From an uncultured Oscillospiraceae bacterium (lineage in GTDB: Bacteria; Bacillota; Clostridia; Oscillospirales; Acutalibacteraceae), in assembly GCA_900543305.1 (NCBI GenBank), contig UQQZ01000014.1:1-40065 (forward strand): a stretch of DNA of 40,065 nucleotides, read 5' to 3'. The notes beneath the pieces were generated by a model, which was not told the DNA's origin, did no database searches, and saw nothing but the letters and a program-made list of their open reading frames with translations. The translations under genes were made by a program, and so were the position numbers. How positions within the stretch are numbered: position 1 is the stretch's first letter; every line of letters begins with the position of its first letter. Of this stretch, positions 16,372 through 23,356 are shown piece after piece.

Positions 16372-16400
16372 ATTATACTCTCCCCAAGAGAAATTGTCAA
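16372..16400 (-). promoter_or_regulatory. Consensus promoter of the Trp T-box operon
   Basis: Perfect TTGACA (16395-16400), 17 bases, TATAAT (16372-16377) on the reverse strand, consistent with control at the T-box rather than at initiation. Confidence 0.92.
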
Positions 16401-16520
16401 ACGGAAAAGAAACAAGAAGAAGATTACATAATCGATTACCATAATCTTTTTGCACGCCTTTTTCGGCACCAGGGCTTGCCAACCGCCCCCAAAGGGAGCA
16501 AATGGAAATGTTCCTGGGTA

Positions 16521-16579
16521 AAGTGACAGAAATGCCCCTCCCGGAAGTGACAGAATCTCGGGAAGGTTCCAGGTATAAT
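16521..16579 (+). promoter_or_regulatory. spoIIE promoter with Spo0A-box-like repeats
   Basis: TATAAT at 16574-16579 is preceded by GTGACA at 16547-16552 with an unusually long 21-base spacer. AAGTGACAGAA occurs twice (from 16521 and from 16545), and the second copy overlaps the -35. Spo0A-activated sigma-A promoters such as Bacillus spoIIE and spoIIG have 21-22-base spacers with Spo0A boxes at the -35. The repeats only approximate the known TGNCGAA box. Confidence 0.6.
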
Positions 16580-16636
16580 TCTTTCACCAACTGCATATGT
16601 GGTTTCCATAATTTTTATTGTTGAGGGGTGTTTTCG

Positions 16637-18982
16637 GTGGAAGAGACAAGAGTACAACAAATTCGGTCCCGGGTGGAAGAGGCCCTTTCCTCTCCCTACG
16701 CCCGCAAGGCCCTGCTCCAAGTGTTCGGTTTCCTGGGAGGAATGCTTTGCTCCCGGGGATTGGTGTTCGGAAAGTTTGCACCCTTCGGGGTGGCGGTTGC
16801 CGCCAGCGTTCCCTGGGGAGGCATGTGGGCCGCTGTGATCGGTTCCTCCTTGGGTTACCTGCTGCCTTCCCCGGTCTATATTCCCGTACGCTATGTGGCT
16901 TCTCTGATGGCGGTGGCTGCTATCCGGTGGTCCCTGTCCGAATTGAAGCCTGTCAACTCCCATGCGCTGTTTGCCCCCATCACCGCTTTTCTCCCCTTGC
17001 TGCTGACGGGAATCACCATGGTTTTTCTCCGGGGATCCCTTTCTTACACTGCCGCCCTCTATGTGGCGGAATCTTTCCTGGGAGCGGGCTGCGCCTATTT
17101 TCTCCGGCGAGGTGCCAACCTCCTTTCCGGTCTGACCGGTGACGGGAAAGCCCGGTCCTCCGGCGTCTACGACAGCGGCGATGTGGCCGCGCTGACGGTT
17201 TCTGTAGGCATCGTGGTGCTCTCCTTTTCGGGCATCACCTTCGGGGGTGTTTCTCTGGGAAGAATCCTCATGGTACTTATGGTGCTGACCTGTGCCAGGC
17301 TAGGAGGCATCAGCGGCGGAACCGTAGCCGGAGTAGCCGCCGGGGTAATTCAAGGTCTTTCCACCGCCGGACTTTCCTATCTTTCCGGAGCTTACGGTCT
17401 GGGCGGCCTCATGGCCGGTGTATTTTCTCCCATGGGTAAAGTCGCTACAGCCGTGGCCTTTATCCTTTCCCACGGCATCGCGTCCATGCAGGTGGGCGCC
17501 AGCGGAAATCAATACATTCTCCGAGGAGCTTTGGAAGTAGGGGCTGCCACCATCTTTTACATGGTCCTGCCCAAAAGTCAGAGAATCGCCCAGTTGTTCG
17601 GCGTACGAAAAGATACCCTCAGCGGCGGAGCTCTTCGTGGCAATATCATCCTGCGTTTGCGCCACGCCGCTCAAGCCCTTTCCCAGGTTCACACCTCCGT
17701 GGAGGAGATCTCCCAAAAATTGTCCGGCCTCTGCGCCCCCAGCCTTCAAGGCGTCTACGACCGTTCCGTGGAAACCATTTGCGCTGGATGCAGCTCCCGT
17801 GGGGTCTGCTGGCGCAAGCACAAGGAGGAAACTCTGGAAAACTTCAGCCAACTCACCCACTTTCTGAAAGAAAAAGGCCGGGTGGATACCTTGGATTTTA
17901 CCAGAGAATTTTCCGAGCGGTGCGGCCGTATGGGGGAAATGCGGGATGAGATCAATAAAAATTACGGCCGTTATCTGATTAAGGAAGCTGCCGAACTGCG
18001 GGCTACCCAAATCCGGGATGTGGTGGAAGAGCATTTTAAAACCACCTCCGACATTCTGGAAGAAATGGCCGGGGAATTTTCCCAGTACCAGAACTTCGAT
18101 GAGGAAGCAGCCGGCAGAGTCACGGAAATCCTTCGGGAAAACGGCATCACACCTTTGGAGGTCTGCTGTCGTCTGGACCGGTTTGGCCGGATGACCATTG
18201 AAGCGGAGGGGGAGCGGCACCGCCAGAAACGACTGAACCGGGCCGTCTTTACCCGGGAGATCTCCACCGCATGCGGCAGAGTCTTTTCCCCGCCCTGTGT
18301 CAGTTCCACCGGGGAGCATTGCAGACTTCAGATGTGCCAACGTCCTGCCTTCGATGCAGCACGGGGCTTCTCTCAGTACAGCGCCAAAAACGGAGCCTTC
18401 TGCGGGGATTGCGCCAGCGTTTTCTACGACGGCTGCGGCCGGCTGATCGCCGTGCTCAGCGACGGCATGGGAACCGGCGGACGTGCTGCGGTGGACGGGG
18501 CCATGACCTGCGCCATGGCGGAAAGCCTTCTCAAAGCCGGCATTGGATTCGACAGCATGCTCCAGACCGTCAACTCCGCCCTGATCGCCAAAAGCGGAGA
18601 CGAATCCTTGGCTACTCTGGATATTGCCTGTCTTGACCTTTTCACGGGCCGGGCAGATTTCCACAAGGCGGGCGCCGCCTGTACCGTCCTTCGGAAAGGG
18701 CACCGGGTAGAGTGGATCGAGCCTTCCAGCGTCCCAGTGGGCATTATGCCGCAGGTGGAGTTTGCCTCCTACCACCGGGATCTTTCCCCCGGAGATGTGA
18801 TCGTCCTGATGTCCGACGGTGTCACCGCCTGTGGTCAGGAATGGCTGGAGGATCTGGTGCTCCATTGGGACGAAGAGGAAAATCCCAACCTGCTGGCTCA
18901 GCAAATCACCCAGGAAGCTCGGAACCGTAGAAGCGACGGACACGAGGATGATATCACGGCCTTGGTCCTGATTTTGCGGTAA
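16637..18982 (+). CDS. spoIIE: Stage II sporulation protein E
   Basis: 781 residues. A multi-pass membrane N-terminal third (alternating hydrophobic segments to ~res 310), a central helical region with conserved cysteines (CAGCSSRGVCW), and a C-terminal PP2C-type phosphatase domain (SDGMGTGGRAA, DLFTGRADFHKAGAACTVLRKG, SSVPVGIMPQVEF, GDVIVLMSDGVTA, GHEDDITALVL). SpoIIE works at the asymmetric septum and dephosphorylates the anti-anti-sigma factor SpoIIAA to activate sigma-F. GTG at 16637 is used because GAGGGG is 8 bases upstream; GTG at 16628 overlaps that site. Monocistronic, with its own terminator. Confidence 0.97.
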   Translation: MEETRVQQIRSRVEEALSSPYARKALLQVFGFLGGMLCSRGLVFGKFAPFGVAVAASVPWGGMWAAVIGSSLGYLLPSPVYIPVRYVASLMAVAAIRWSLSELKPVNSHALFAPITAFLPLLLTGITMVFLRGSLSYTAALYVAESFLGAGCAYFLRRGANLLSGLTGDGKARSSGVYDSGDVAALTVSVGIVVLSFSGITFGGVSLGRILMVLMVLTCARLGGISGGTVAGVAAGVIQGLSTAGLSYLSGAYGLGGLMAGVFSPMGKVATAVAFILSHGIASMQVGASGNQYILRGALEVGAATIFYMVLPKSQRIAQLFGVRKDTLSGGALRGNIILRLRHAAQALSQVHTSVEEISQKLSGLCAPSLQGVYDRSVETICAGCSSRGVCWRKHKEETLENFSQLTHFLKEKGRVDTLDFTREFSERCGRMGEMRDEINKNYGRYLIKEAAELRATQIRDVVEEHFKTTSDILEEMAGEFSQYQNFDEEAAGRVTEILRENGITPLEVCCRLDRFGRMTIEAEGERHRQKRLNRAVFTREISTACGRVFSPPCVSSTGEHCRLQMCQRPAFDAARGFSQYSAKNGAFCGDCASVFYDGCGRLIAVLSDGMGTGGRAAVDGAMTCAMAESLLKAGIGFDSMLQTVNSALIAKSGDESLATLDIACLDLFTGRADFHKAGAACTVLRKGHRVEWIEPSSVPVGIMPQVEFASYHRDLSPGDVIVLMSDGVTACGQEWLEDLVLHWDEEENPNLLAQQITQEARNRRSDGHEDDITALVLILR

Positions 18983-18997
18983 TGCACCAAACATAGC

Positions 18998-19038
18998 AAA
19001 GGGGCTGTTGTCGACATGCAACAGCCCCTTTCATTTTT
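18998..19038 (+). terminator. spoIIE terminator
   Basis: Perfect 13-base stem AAAGGGGCTGTTG/CAACAGCCCCTTT (18998-19010 with 19019-19031), eight-base loop, then CATTTTTC. Confidence 0.9.
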
Positions 19039-19099
19039 CTCTTTTCCCGGTGAGCCTCACCGCCAAACCGTATTCGCAAGTATTAGGATGGAATTTCCA

Positions 19100-19384
19100 T
19101 CAGGTTTCTTTGGATTTGGGAGAAGTGTAGGTGAGTGCCTCCTGACTGTCACCCCACCCCTCTGTGGTAGGATCCGTAATGCAAGCCCACAAGGACCCTA
19201 TCACCGACACCACGATCACCGGATTTTGAACGGCCCGCCACAGGGCATCTCCCAAAGCCTGCCATGTGGTCAACTGGTCCCACTGGAGTCCCAGCCCCAC
19301 CAAGATGGGGGACACCAGAGCCACCCCCACCTGGGCCCAGAAAATTGGATTCTTACTTCTGGCTTTCCAATTGATTTTTCCCAT
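19100..19384 (-). CDS. Phage holin, phi-LC3 type
   Basis: 94 residues with the phi-LC3 holin pattern: INWKARSKNPIFWAQVGVALVSPILV, a second hydrophobic segment (NPVIVVSVIGSLWACI) and the conserved tail DPTTEGWGDSQEALTY. It would permeabilise the membrane in phage lysis. ATG at 19384 has AAGGGAGG 5 bases upstream, and the whole site lies within the last codons of the XhlA-like gene, which it overlaps by 32 bases. Last gene of the cassette; no endolysin follows, since the next gene is spoIIE in the opposite direction. A short GATGG/CCATC dyad sits just past the stop. Confidence 0.9.
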   Translation of the reverse strand: MGKINWKARSKNPIFWAQVGVALVSPILVGLGLQWDQLTTWQALGDALWRAVQNPVIVVSVIGSLWACITDPTTEGWGDSQEALTYTSPKSKET

Positions 19385-19667
19385 AAGCGCCTCCCTTATT
19401 TTGTTCCAACAGAGCCAGGCGATTTTCACAGTGATTCAGCCGCCTGTCCTGGTGGTCAATGCGATTTCCCAACATCCGTTCCGATGCCTCGTTCCTGGCC
19501 CGGAGTTTTTCATCCTCTCCTTCCAGCTTGTCCAAACGGGACAACACATGCTCCAAAATGGCAGACAGTCGGGAAATGGTGCCGTTGAGCTTGACAATGG
19601 GCCCCGCTACCGCTGCAGTCAGCCCTACCAGCAACGACAAACTGCTTACCAGGGTCCATTGGTCCAT
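19353..19667 (-). CDS. XhlA-like phage lysis-associated protein
   Basis: 104 residues. An N-terminal hydrophobic segment (~5-27, LVSSLSLLVGLTAAVAGPIVKL) is followed by a long charged heptad region predicted to form a coiled coil (~30-95, ISRLSAILEHVLSRLDKLEGEDEKL and RMLGNRIDHQDRRLNHCENRL). This is the layout of small phage proteins annotated as XhlA/haemolysin-like, which act beside holins. ATG at 19667 has GGAGGGG 7 bases upstream, lying inside the terminase gene it overlaps by 22 bases. Confidence 0.8.
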   Translation of the reverse strand: MDQWTLVSSLSLLVGLTAAVAGPIVKLNGTISRLSAILEHVLSRLDKLEGEDEKLRARNEASERMLGNRIDHQDRRLNHCENRLALLEQNKGGAYGKNQLESQK

Positions 19668-21118
19668 GATGTTTCCCCCTCCTCTCCATCTTTTCTGTCT
19701 ACCGAAACAAAAGGACTGCTTTCCCCCGAAATTCCCGGAAGCGGTGTTCTGGACCGGCTGTAATAGGCGATTCCCAACGCCATGACACAATCGTCGTGTG
19801 CCCCTTCCTGAGCTTGAGGCCTTCCGTGTTCATTGCGCACAAAAGTGAGCATTTCGTTGAGAGTATCCCGGTCATGGATCCAATCCACATGTTCCCGAAC
19901 CACTTCCACCAGCCCTGCAATCACTAAAGGCCGGGTTACGCTGCTGGTTTTAAACCCGTAGCTTTGGCGGGTCCGATGAGTAAAGCTGTCTTCTGTCTGG
20001 CGCACATACTGCCGGGGGTACCGCAGTCTTTCCAACTCCCGAATAGGGTAACTGGAAAAGTTTGCCTCTATGGAAATCAACGCTGTATTGTAATACTTAC
20101 CAAGGCAATACAGTTGCTTGGCAAACAGGTCCTCATCCATTTGGCCGCGAATGGTGCACACCTGCTCCCCTGTGGCATGGTCAATCACCTGACCTACGTT
20201 GAAGTCAGAACCTTCTCCAGCAGTGTCTGCCCCTATCACATAGCTGTGTCCCCCTTGGGGACGCCGGTACATTTGAACGGGACCCTGGGGCAATTCCACC
20301 CATCGAATGGAAGGATCCTCCACCAACACCTCATGAGCCTCCGGATCATACCCGGTGGAGAACACAAATTCTCCCTGCCCTACAGGTTTTGTCCAACGGG
20401 CCAGCTGCTCCGAAACCTTTCGGGCGTCAAATATGGTCTGGCCCAACACCCCCCACTCCCCTAAACAGTACACCGCGTAGTAATAGGGATCCGTATCCTT
20501 GTAGCCTTCCAAGGTGTGCTTGTAGTCTTCATCTAAAAAACGGTTGTCTCGGTAGGTGGATTTCAACACCAGAGCTCTGGGATCCTTCCGGTCAAAAAAA
20601 CGTCCCTTGATCCAGTGAAGCACCGATACCGGATTGAAGGTCAAAACCATCTGCTTGTGACTTCCTTGACCTCGCAACCGAACATCCAATTGGTTAAAAT
20701 CTTCTTCCCGGATTTCCGAGGCCTCCTCGATCCAGATATCCGTCAGCTCTCCCTTGGGAAAGGTAAGGGATTTGAGCTTTTCCGAATCATCCAGGCCTTT
20801 GAAAATCACAGAATTCCCGTTGACACAGGTGATCCTCAAATCGGAGTCTTTCCAGGAAAAGAGTCCCTCCAGTCCCCACCGACTGATGATCTGCCGGAAC
20901 AGAGCGTAAGTGGAATCCCGATGGGTGGCTGCCACTGCCCGGACCACCAACACATTGCACAAGGGCAGGGACAACAACCGGTACACAAAACGCTGGACCG
21001 CAAACACACTCTTCCCGGACCCCGCTCCGCCATATAAAATCAGATACCGGTGAACGTTGTCCCGGAGCAAAGGAAGAAACAGGGAGTTAAAGGCCCTGTT
21101 GGGAATGGTCACCTCCAT
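19646..21118 (-). CDS. Phage terminase large subunit (PBSX type)
   Basis: 490 residues, full length. Walker A GGAGSGKS at res 30-37, Walker B-like region LTDIWIEEASEI with the catalytic acid, coupling motif MVLTFNPVS, and the RNase H-like nuclease domain with acidic residues in VIGADTAGEGSDF, ISIEANFSSYPI and HDDCVMALGIAYYSR. TerL pumps phage DNA into a procapsid and cuts it. All motifs look intact. ATG at 21118 is used because GGGGGG is 5 bases upstream and the extended frame has none. It is followed directly by lysis genes instead of portal and capsid genes, which is highly unusual. Confidence 0.93.
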   Translation of the reverse strand: MEVTIPNRAFNSLFLPLLRDNVHRYLILYGGAGSGKSVFAVQRFVYRLLSLPLCNVLVVRAVAATHRDSTYALFRQIISRWGLEGLFSWKDSDLRITCVNGNSVIFKGLDDSEKLKSLTFPKGELTDIWIEEASEIREEDFNQLDVRLRGQGSHKQMVLTFNPVSVLHWIKGRFFDRKDPRALVLKSTYRDNRFLDEDYKHTLEGYKDTDPYYYAVYCLGEWGVLGQTIFDARKVSEQLARWTKPVGQGEFVFSTGYDPEAHEVLVEDPSIRWVELPQGPVQMYRRPQGGHSYVIGADTAGEGSDFNVGQVIDHATGEQVCTIRGQMDEDLFAKQLYCLGKYYNTALISIEANFSSYPIRELERLRYPRQYVRQTEDSFTHRTRQSYGFKTSSVTRPLVIAGLVEVVREHVDWIHDRDTLNEMLTFVRNEHGRPQAQEGAHDDCVMALGIAYYSRSRTPLPGISGESSPFVSVDRKDGEEGETSWTNGPW

Positions 21119-21119
21119 A

Positions 21120-21476
21120 TCATCCCCCCTCTCCTTCCACCCGGACGGTGATGGGGCCAGGCTCCCGTTCCACCTTTTCTCCATACCCGAAACTGCTCTG
21201 CAAAATAAATTTAGCCCCTGTGGAAGTGTCCCGCCGGTACACCGCCTGGACATTGGCCTCCTCGATCAGGGAACGGGATCGGGCCAGCAATTCCCCCACC
21301 GGACTTTCCTTTGCCATGCTTTCAAACTGCTCCAAGGCTTCTCTGCCGGAAAAACCCAGGGCCAAAGCCAACCCGGTTACGGTGGGATATTTTTCCTGAG
21401 ACTCACAGTCCTGCATGTACTGGCGGACCACCTGCTCCATCCCCCGGACACTCCGAGGCCGGCGTTTTCCTCCCAT
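21120..21476 (-). CDS. Phage terminase small subunit (DNA-packaging gp3-like)
   Basis: 118 residues. A helical N-terminal region (MEQVVRQYMQDCESQEKYPTVTGLALALGFSGREALEQF) resembling the HTH of gp3-type packaging proteins, then SLIEEANVQAVYRRDTSTGAKFILQSSFGYGEKV, typical of this family. It would recognise the packaging site and regulate TerL. GTG at 21485 is embedded in the ribosome site GGGAGGTGATCC, so ATG at 21476 is the start. It abuts terL by one base and overlaps the preceding gene by 74 bases. Confidence 0.85.
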   Translation of the reverse strand: MGGKRRPRSVRGMEQVVRQYMQDCESQEKYPTVTGLALALGFSGREALEQFESMAKESPVGELLARSRSLIEEANVQAVYRRDTSTGAKFILQSSFGYGEKVEREPGPITVRVEGEGG

Positions 21477-21708
21477 GAGGATCACCTCCCCTCAACAGCT
21501 GGGCATACTGCATCTTAAGAGTTTCCAGTGTTTTCTCTTGGTCTTGGGTCAAAGACCCCTTTTTCGCCAACTTCTGGATCTCCCAGGCCACCTGTTTCCG
21601 CCGGCGGATCCGGTAGGGACACGCCCCGCGCCGACAGACTTCCCCCAGTCCCCAATCCCGGCAAGTTCCGGGAAAGGGGCAATCGATTTTTTCTCTTACC
21701 ACGGTCAT
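21403..21708 (-). CDS. Small Cys-containing phage-cassette protein
   Basis: 101 residues, not recognised. Residues 8-32 hold four cysteines (CPFPGTC, VCRRGACPYR), suggesting a zinc-binding knuckle; a basic helix (RRRKQVAWEIQKLAKK) and a glycine/proline-rich tail follow. Translation is coupled to the preceding gene by an ATGA overlap, with AGGAG 9 bases before the ATG, which supports a real gene. Its last ~24 codons overlap terS in another frame, and that tail looks like low-complexity read-through. Confidence 0.6.
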   Translation of the reverse strand: MTVVREKIDCPFPGTCRDWGLGEVCRRGACPYRIRRRKQVAWEIQKLAKKGSLTQDQEKTLETLKMQYAQLLRGGDPHGRKTPASECPGDGAGGPPVHAGL

Positions 21709-22022
21709 CCTCCTGTTCTCCTGTGGTGTTCCCCTTCAAACCCATACCGGCAAACCCGGTCATAGGCGTAACGGGCTTTTCCTACAGTCCATCGATACCC
21801 CAATTCCGCAACAATTTCCTTCCAGGGAATGGGCGCTCCGTGCTCCATCACCTTCCGGGCCACCAATCTGGCCTTGGAATCGGGCAATTGCCTGCACAGA
21901 GTTTCCGCTTCCTCCAAAGTTTTCCGGATCTGCAGGGCCTTTATCTCCTCTCCGGGAAGACGTCCCAACAGCTCCAGCTCCTCCCGCAGATAGGGTACCT
22001 GCTCAAATTGCTCCCGCTTCAT
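21705..22022 (-). CDS. Sigma-factor-like/ArpU-like phage regulator
   Basis: 105 residues. Helical throughout: EQVPYLREELELLGRLPGEE, a central segment (LCRQLPDSKARLVARKVMEHG) and a C-terminal helix-turn-helix-like part (IPWKEIVAELGYRWTVGKARYAYDRV) resembling sigma region 4 or DUF1492/ArpU-type late regulators found just before terS in clostridial phages. It probably controls expression of the packaging and lysis genes (inference). Coupled by ATGA overlaps at both ends. Confidence 0.7.
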   Translation of the reverse strand: MKREQFEQVPYLREELELLGRLPGEEIKALQIRKTLEEAETLCRQLPDSKARLVARKVMEHGAPIPWKEIVAELGYRWTVGKARYAYDRVCRYGFEGEHHRRTGG

Positions 22023-22216
22023 GCGGTCTGCGCCGCCCGGCGCTGCAATACATGGGCTGTCACCCGCAAGTCATCCCGGATTTCCCGGAGATGGCCAATG
22101 CGCTCCCACAAGTCCGCTTGACGGTGATCCCGCCCTTGTCGCCGCAACAGATCAATTCTCCGATCAATCCGCTCCACCTCCGCCAGGTAATCCCTGGCCA
22201 TAGTTTCGTAATCCAT
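22019..22216 (-). CDS. 65-residue helical protein heading the phage operon
   Basis: 65 residues, mostly one long charged helix (YLAEVERIDRRIDLLRRQGRD..., ERIGHLREIRDDLRVTAHVLQRR). Similar small coiled-coil proteins precede the sigma-like regulator in many clostridial prophages; function unknown. ATG at 22216 has GGGGAGG 5 bases upstream. First gene after the reverse-strand cassette promoter and overlaps the next gene as ATGA. Confidence 0.7.
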   Translation of the reverse strand: MDYETMARDYLAEVERIDRRIDLLRRQGRDHRQADLWERIGHLREIRDDLRVTAHVLQRRAAQTA

Positions 22217-22328
22217 GATTTCCTCCCCTTTTCTCCATTCCAAGTTTCGAACCCCCTTTGAGAAACTCCCCCTCAAACCGGATCGGCTGGGTATGGAGAA
22301 AAATTCCTCTTTCGGGTGTTCTATTTTT

Positions 22329-22357
22329 ATTTTATTACTCGTATGAATATTTGTCAA
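22329..22357 (-). promoter_or_regulatory. Promoter of the phage-derived operon with embedded operator
   Basis: TTGACA (22352-22357), 17 bases, TAAAAT (22329-22334) on the reverse strand. The spacer contains ACTCGTATGAAT (22337-22348), which recurs inverted at 22367-22379, so the repressor can be expected to shut this promoter. Confidence 0.75.
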
Positions 22358-22379
22358 CAGAAATTTTCTCCATATGAGT
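22337..22379. promoter_or_regulatory. Repressor operator pair
   Basis: ACTCGTATGAA (22337-22347) and its near reverse complement TCCATATGAGT (22369-22379) flank the -35 of the operon promoter. A further TATGGAGAAAA element at 22292-22302 matches, inverted, the sequence next to the second site. Confidence 0.6.
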
Positions 22380-22387
22380 ATTTCTAG

Positions 22388-22417
22388 TTGACTTGTTTAC
22401 TCTTTTCATGGTATTCT
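22388..22417 (+). promoter_or_regulatory. Promoter of the phage-type repressor
   Basis: TTGACT (22388-22393), 18 bases, TATTCT (22412-22417), just beyond the second operator, as in lambda-type divergent switches. Confidence 0.6.
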
Positions 22418-22444
22418 ATGGGCAAGAAAGCAGGTGGAGTGTGT

Positions 22445-23185
22445 ATGACGTTTTTGGAAAAGTTGGATTTCCTCATGAAACGGGATGGTCTCAACCGCCG
22501 AAATCTCTCCCGGGGCAGCGGGATCCCCTATACCACCATCGACAATTGGTACAAACGGGGATACGAAGGGCTTCAGCTCTCCACCGCAGGGAAACTGGCC
22601 GACTACTTCCACACCACAACGGATTTTTTTCTGCGGGATGACTTGACGGATCCCAACTACGCCAAAACAAAGGGATTTACCGTTTCCTTTGAGGAAATGG
22701 AATTTTTGAAAAAATACAGAACCCTGGACCATTACGGCAAACGGGCCGTGGATGGGGTTTTGAAAACGGAACATGACCGGATGACCCATCTGGCTCAACG
22801 GGAACAGAAAGGCTGGGTCACCTATATCAACCTCTATGACCTGGCTGTATCCGCCGGCACGGGCGAACCTTTGGGGGATACCTATTACACCACCCGGATG
22901 GAAATCCCCACCCAACGGGTTCCCGAACATGCCCATTGCTGCCTTCGGGTCAACGGTGACAGCATGGAGCCCGCCTACAAGGACGGAGATATTGTCTTTG
23001 TCCAGCGGCTGGACGGGGAATCTGTGCGTCCCGGTGAAGTGGGAATCTTCTCCCTCAACGGAGAAGGATATATGAAACAATTGGGCCAGCAGCAGCTGGT
23101 TTCCCTGAATCCCAAGTATCCTCCCATCCCCTTTTCCTCCTACGACCGATTGGAGTGTCAAGGCAGGGTTTTGGGAAAACTGTGA
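22445..23185 (+). CDS. CI/LexA-like phage repressor (HTH + S24 peptidase)
   Basis: 246 residues. N-terminal Xre-type HTH (EKLDFLMKRDGLNRRNLSRGSGIPYTTIDNWYKRG), linker, then an S24 self-cleaving domain with the nucleophile in VNGDSMEPAYKDGD and the general-base Lys in GYMKQLG. The SAG-type cleavage region is AVSAGTGEP. Such repressors hold a prophage silent until DNA damage triggers self-cleavage. ATG at 22445 has AGGTGGAG 5 bases upstream. It faces the seven-gene cassette across the operators, so the cassette should be damage-inducible (inference). Confidence 0.93.
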   Translation: MTFLEKLDFLMKRDGLNRRNLSRGSGIPYTTIDNWYKRGYEGLQLSTAGKLADYFHTTTDFFLRDDLTDPNYAKTKGFTVSFEEMEFLKKYRTLDHYGKRAVDGVLKTEHDRMTHLAQREQKGWVTYINLYDLAVSAGTGEPLGDTYYTTRMEIPTQRVPEHAHCCLRVNGDSMEPAYKDGDIVFVQRLDGESVRPGEVGIFSLNGEGYMKQLGQQQLVSLNPKYPPIPFSSYDRLECQGRVLGKL

Positions 23186-23246
23186 CGGCTCCCTCCCCGG
23201 GTTGGAAAAGGCTTTTGAAAAGAACCGGGAAGAAATCGGAAAAACA

Positions 23247-23275
23247 TTGAAAACCGTCCTCTTTTCCAGTATAAT
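23247..23275 (+). promoter_or_regulatory. Promoter of the Nfn-like operon
   Basis: TTGAAA (23247-23252), 17 bases, TATAAT (23270-23275). Confidence 0.85.
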
Positions 23276-23292
23276 AGGGAGAAGCACCTAAA

Positions 23293-23335
23293 GGTCCCAC
23301 CGGAGGGCCGCCTCTCGGTCAGGCGGGGTGGGACC
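23293..23335 (+). promoter_or_regulatory. Strong leader hairpin before the Nfn-like operon
   Basis: Perfect 9-base stem GGTCCCACC/GGTGGGACC (23293-23301 with 23327-23335) stacked without a break on the 3' side onto a 6-base stem CCGCCT/AGGCGG (23308-23313 with 23321-23326), leaving GGAGGG bulged out on the 5' side. It begins ~10 bases after the expected start of transcription, and no T run follows, so it is not a terminator. Confidence 0.7.
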
Positions 23336-23356
23336 CATTGTAAAGGAGAAATGCCT

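Noticed and set aside
16429..16438. Palindrome TAATCGATTA between the T-box promoter and spoIIE
   Set aside because: A 10-base palindrome in AT-rich sequence is expected by chance and is not repeated nearby.
17300..19021. 573-codon reverse frame opposite spoIIE
   Set aside because: Shadow of the spoIIE frame; it even runs through the spoIIE terminator.
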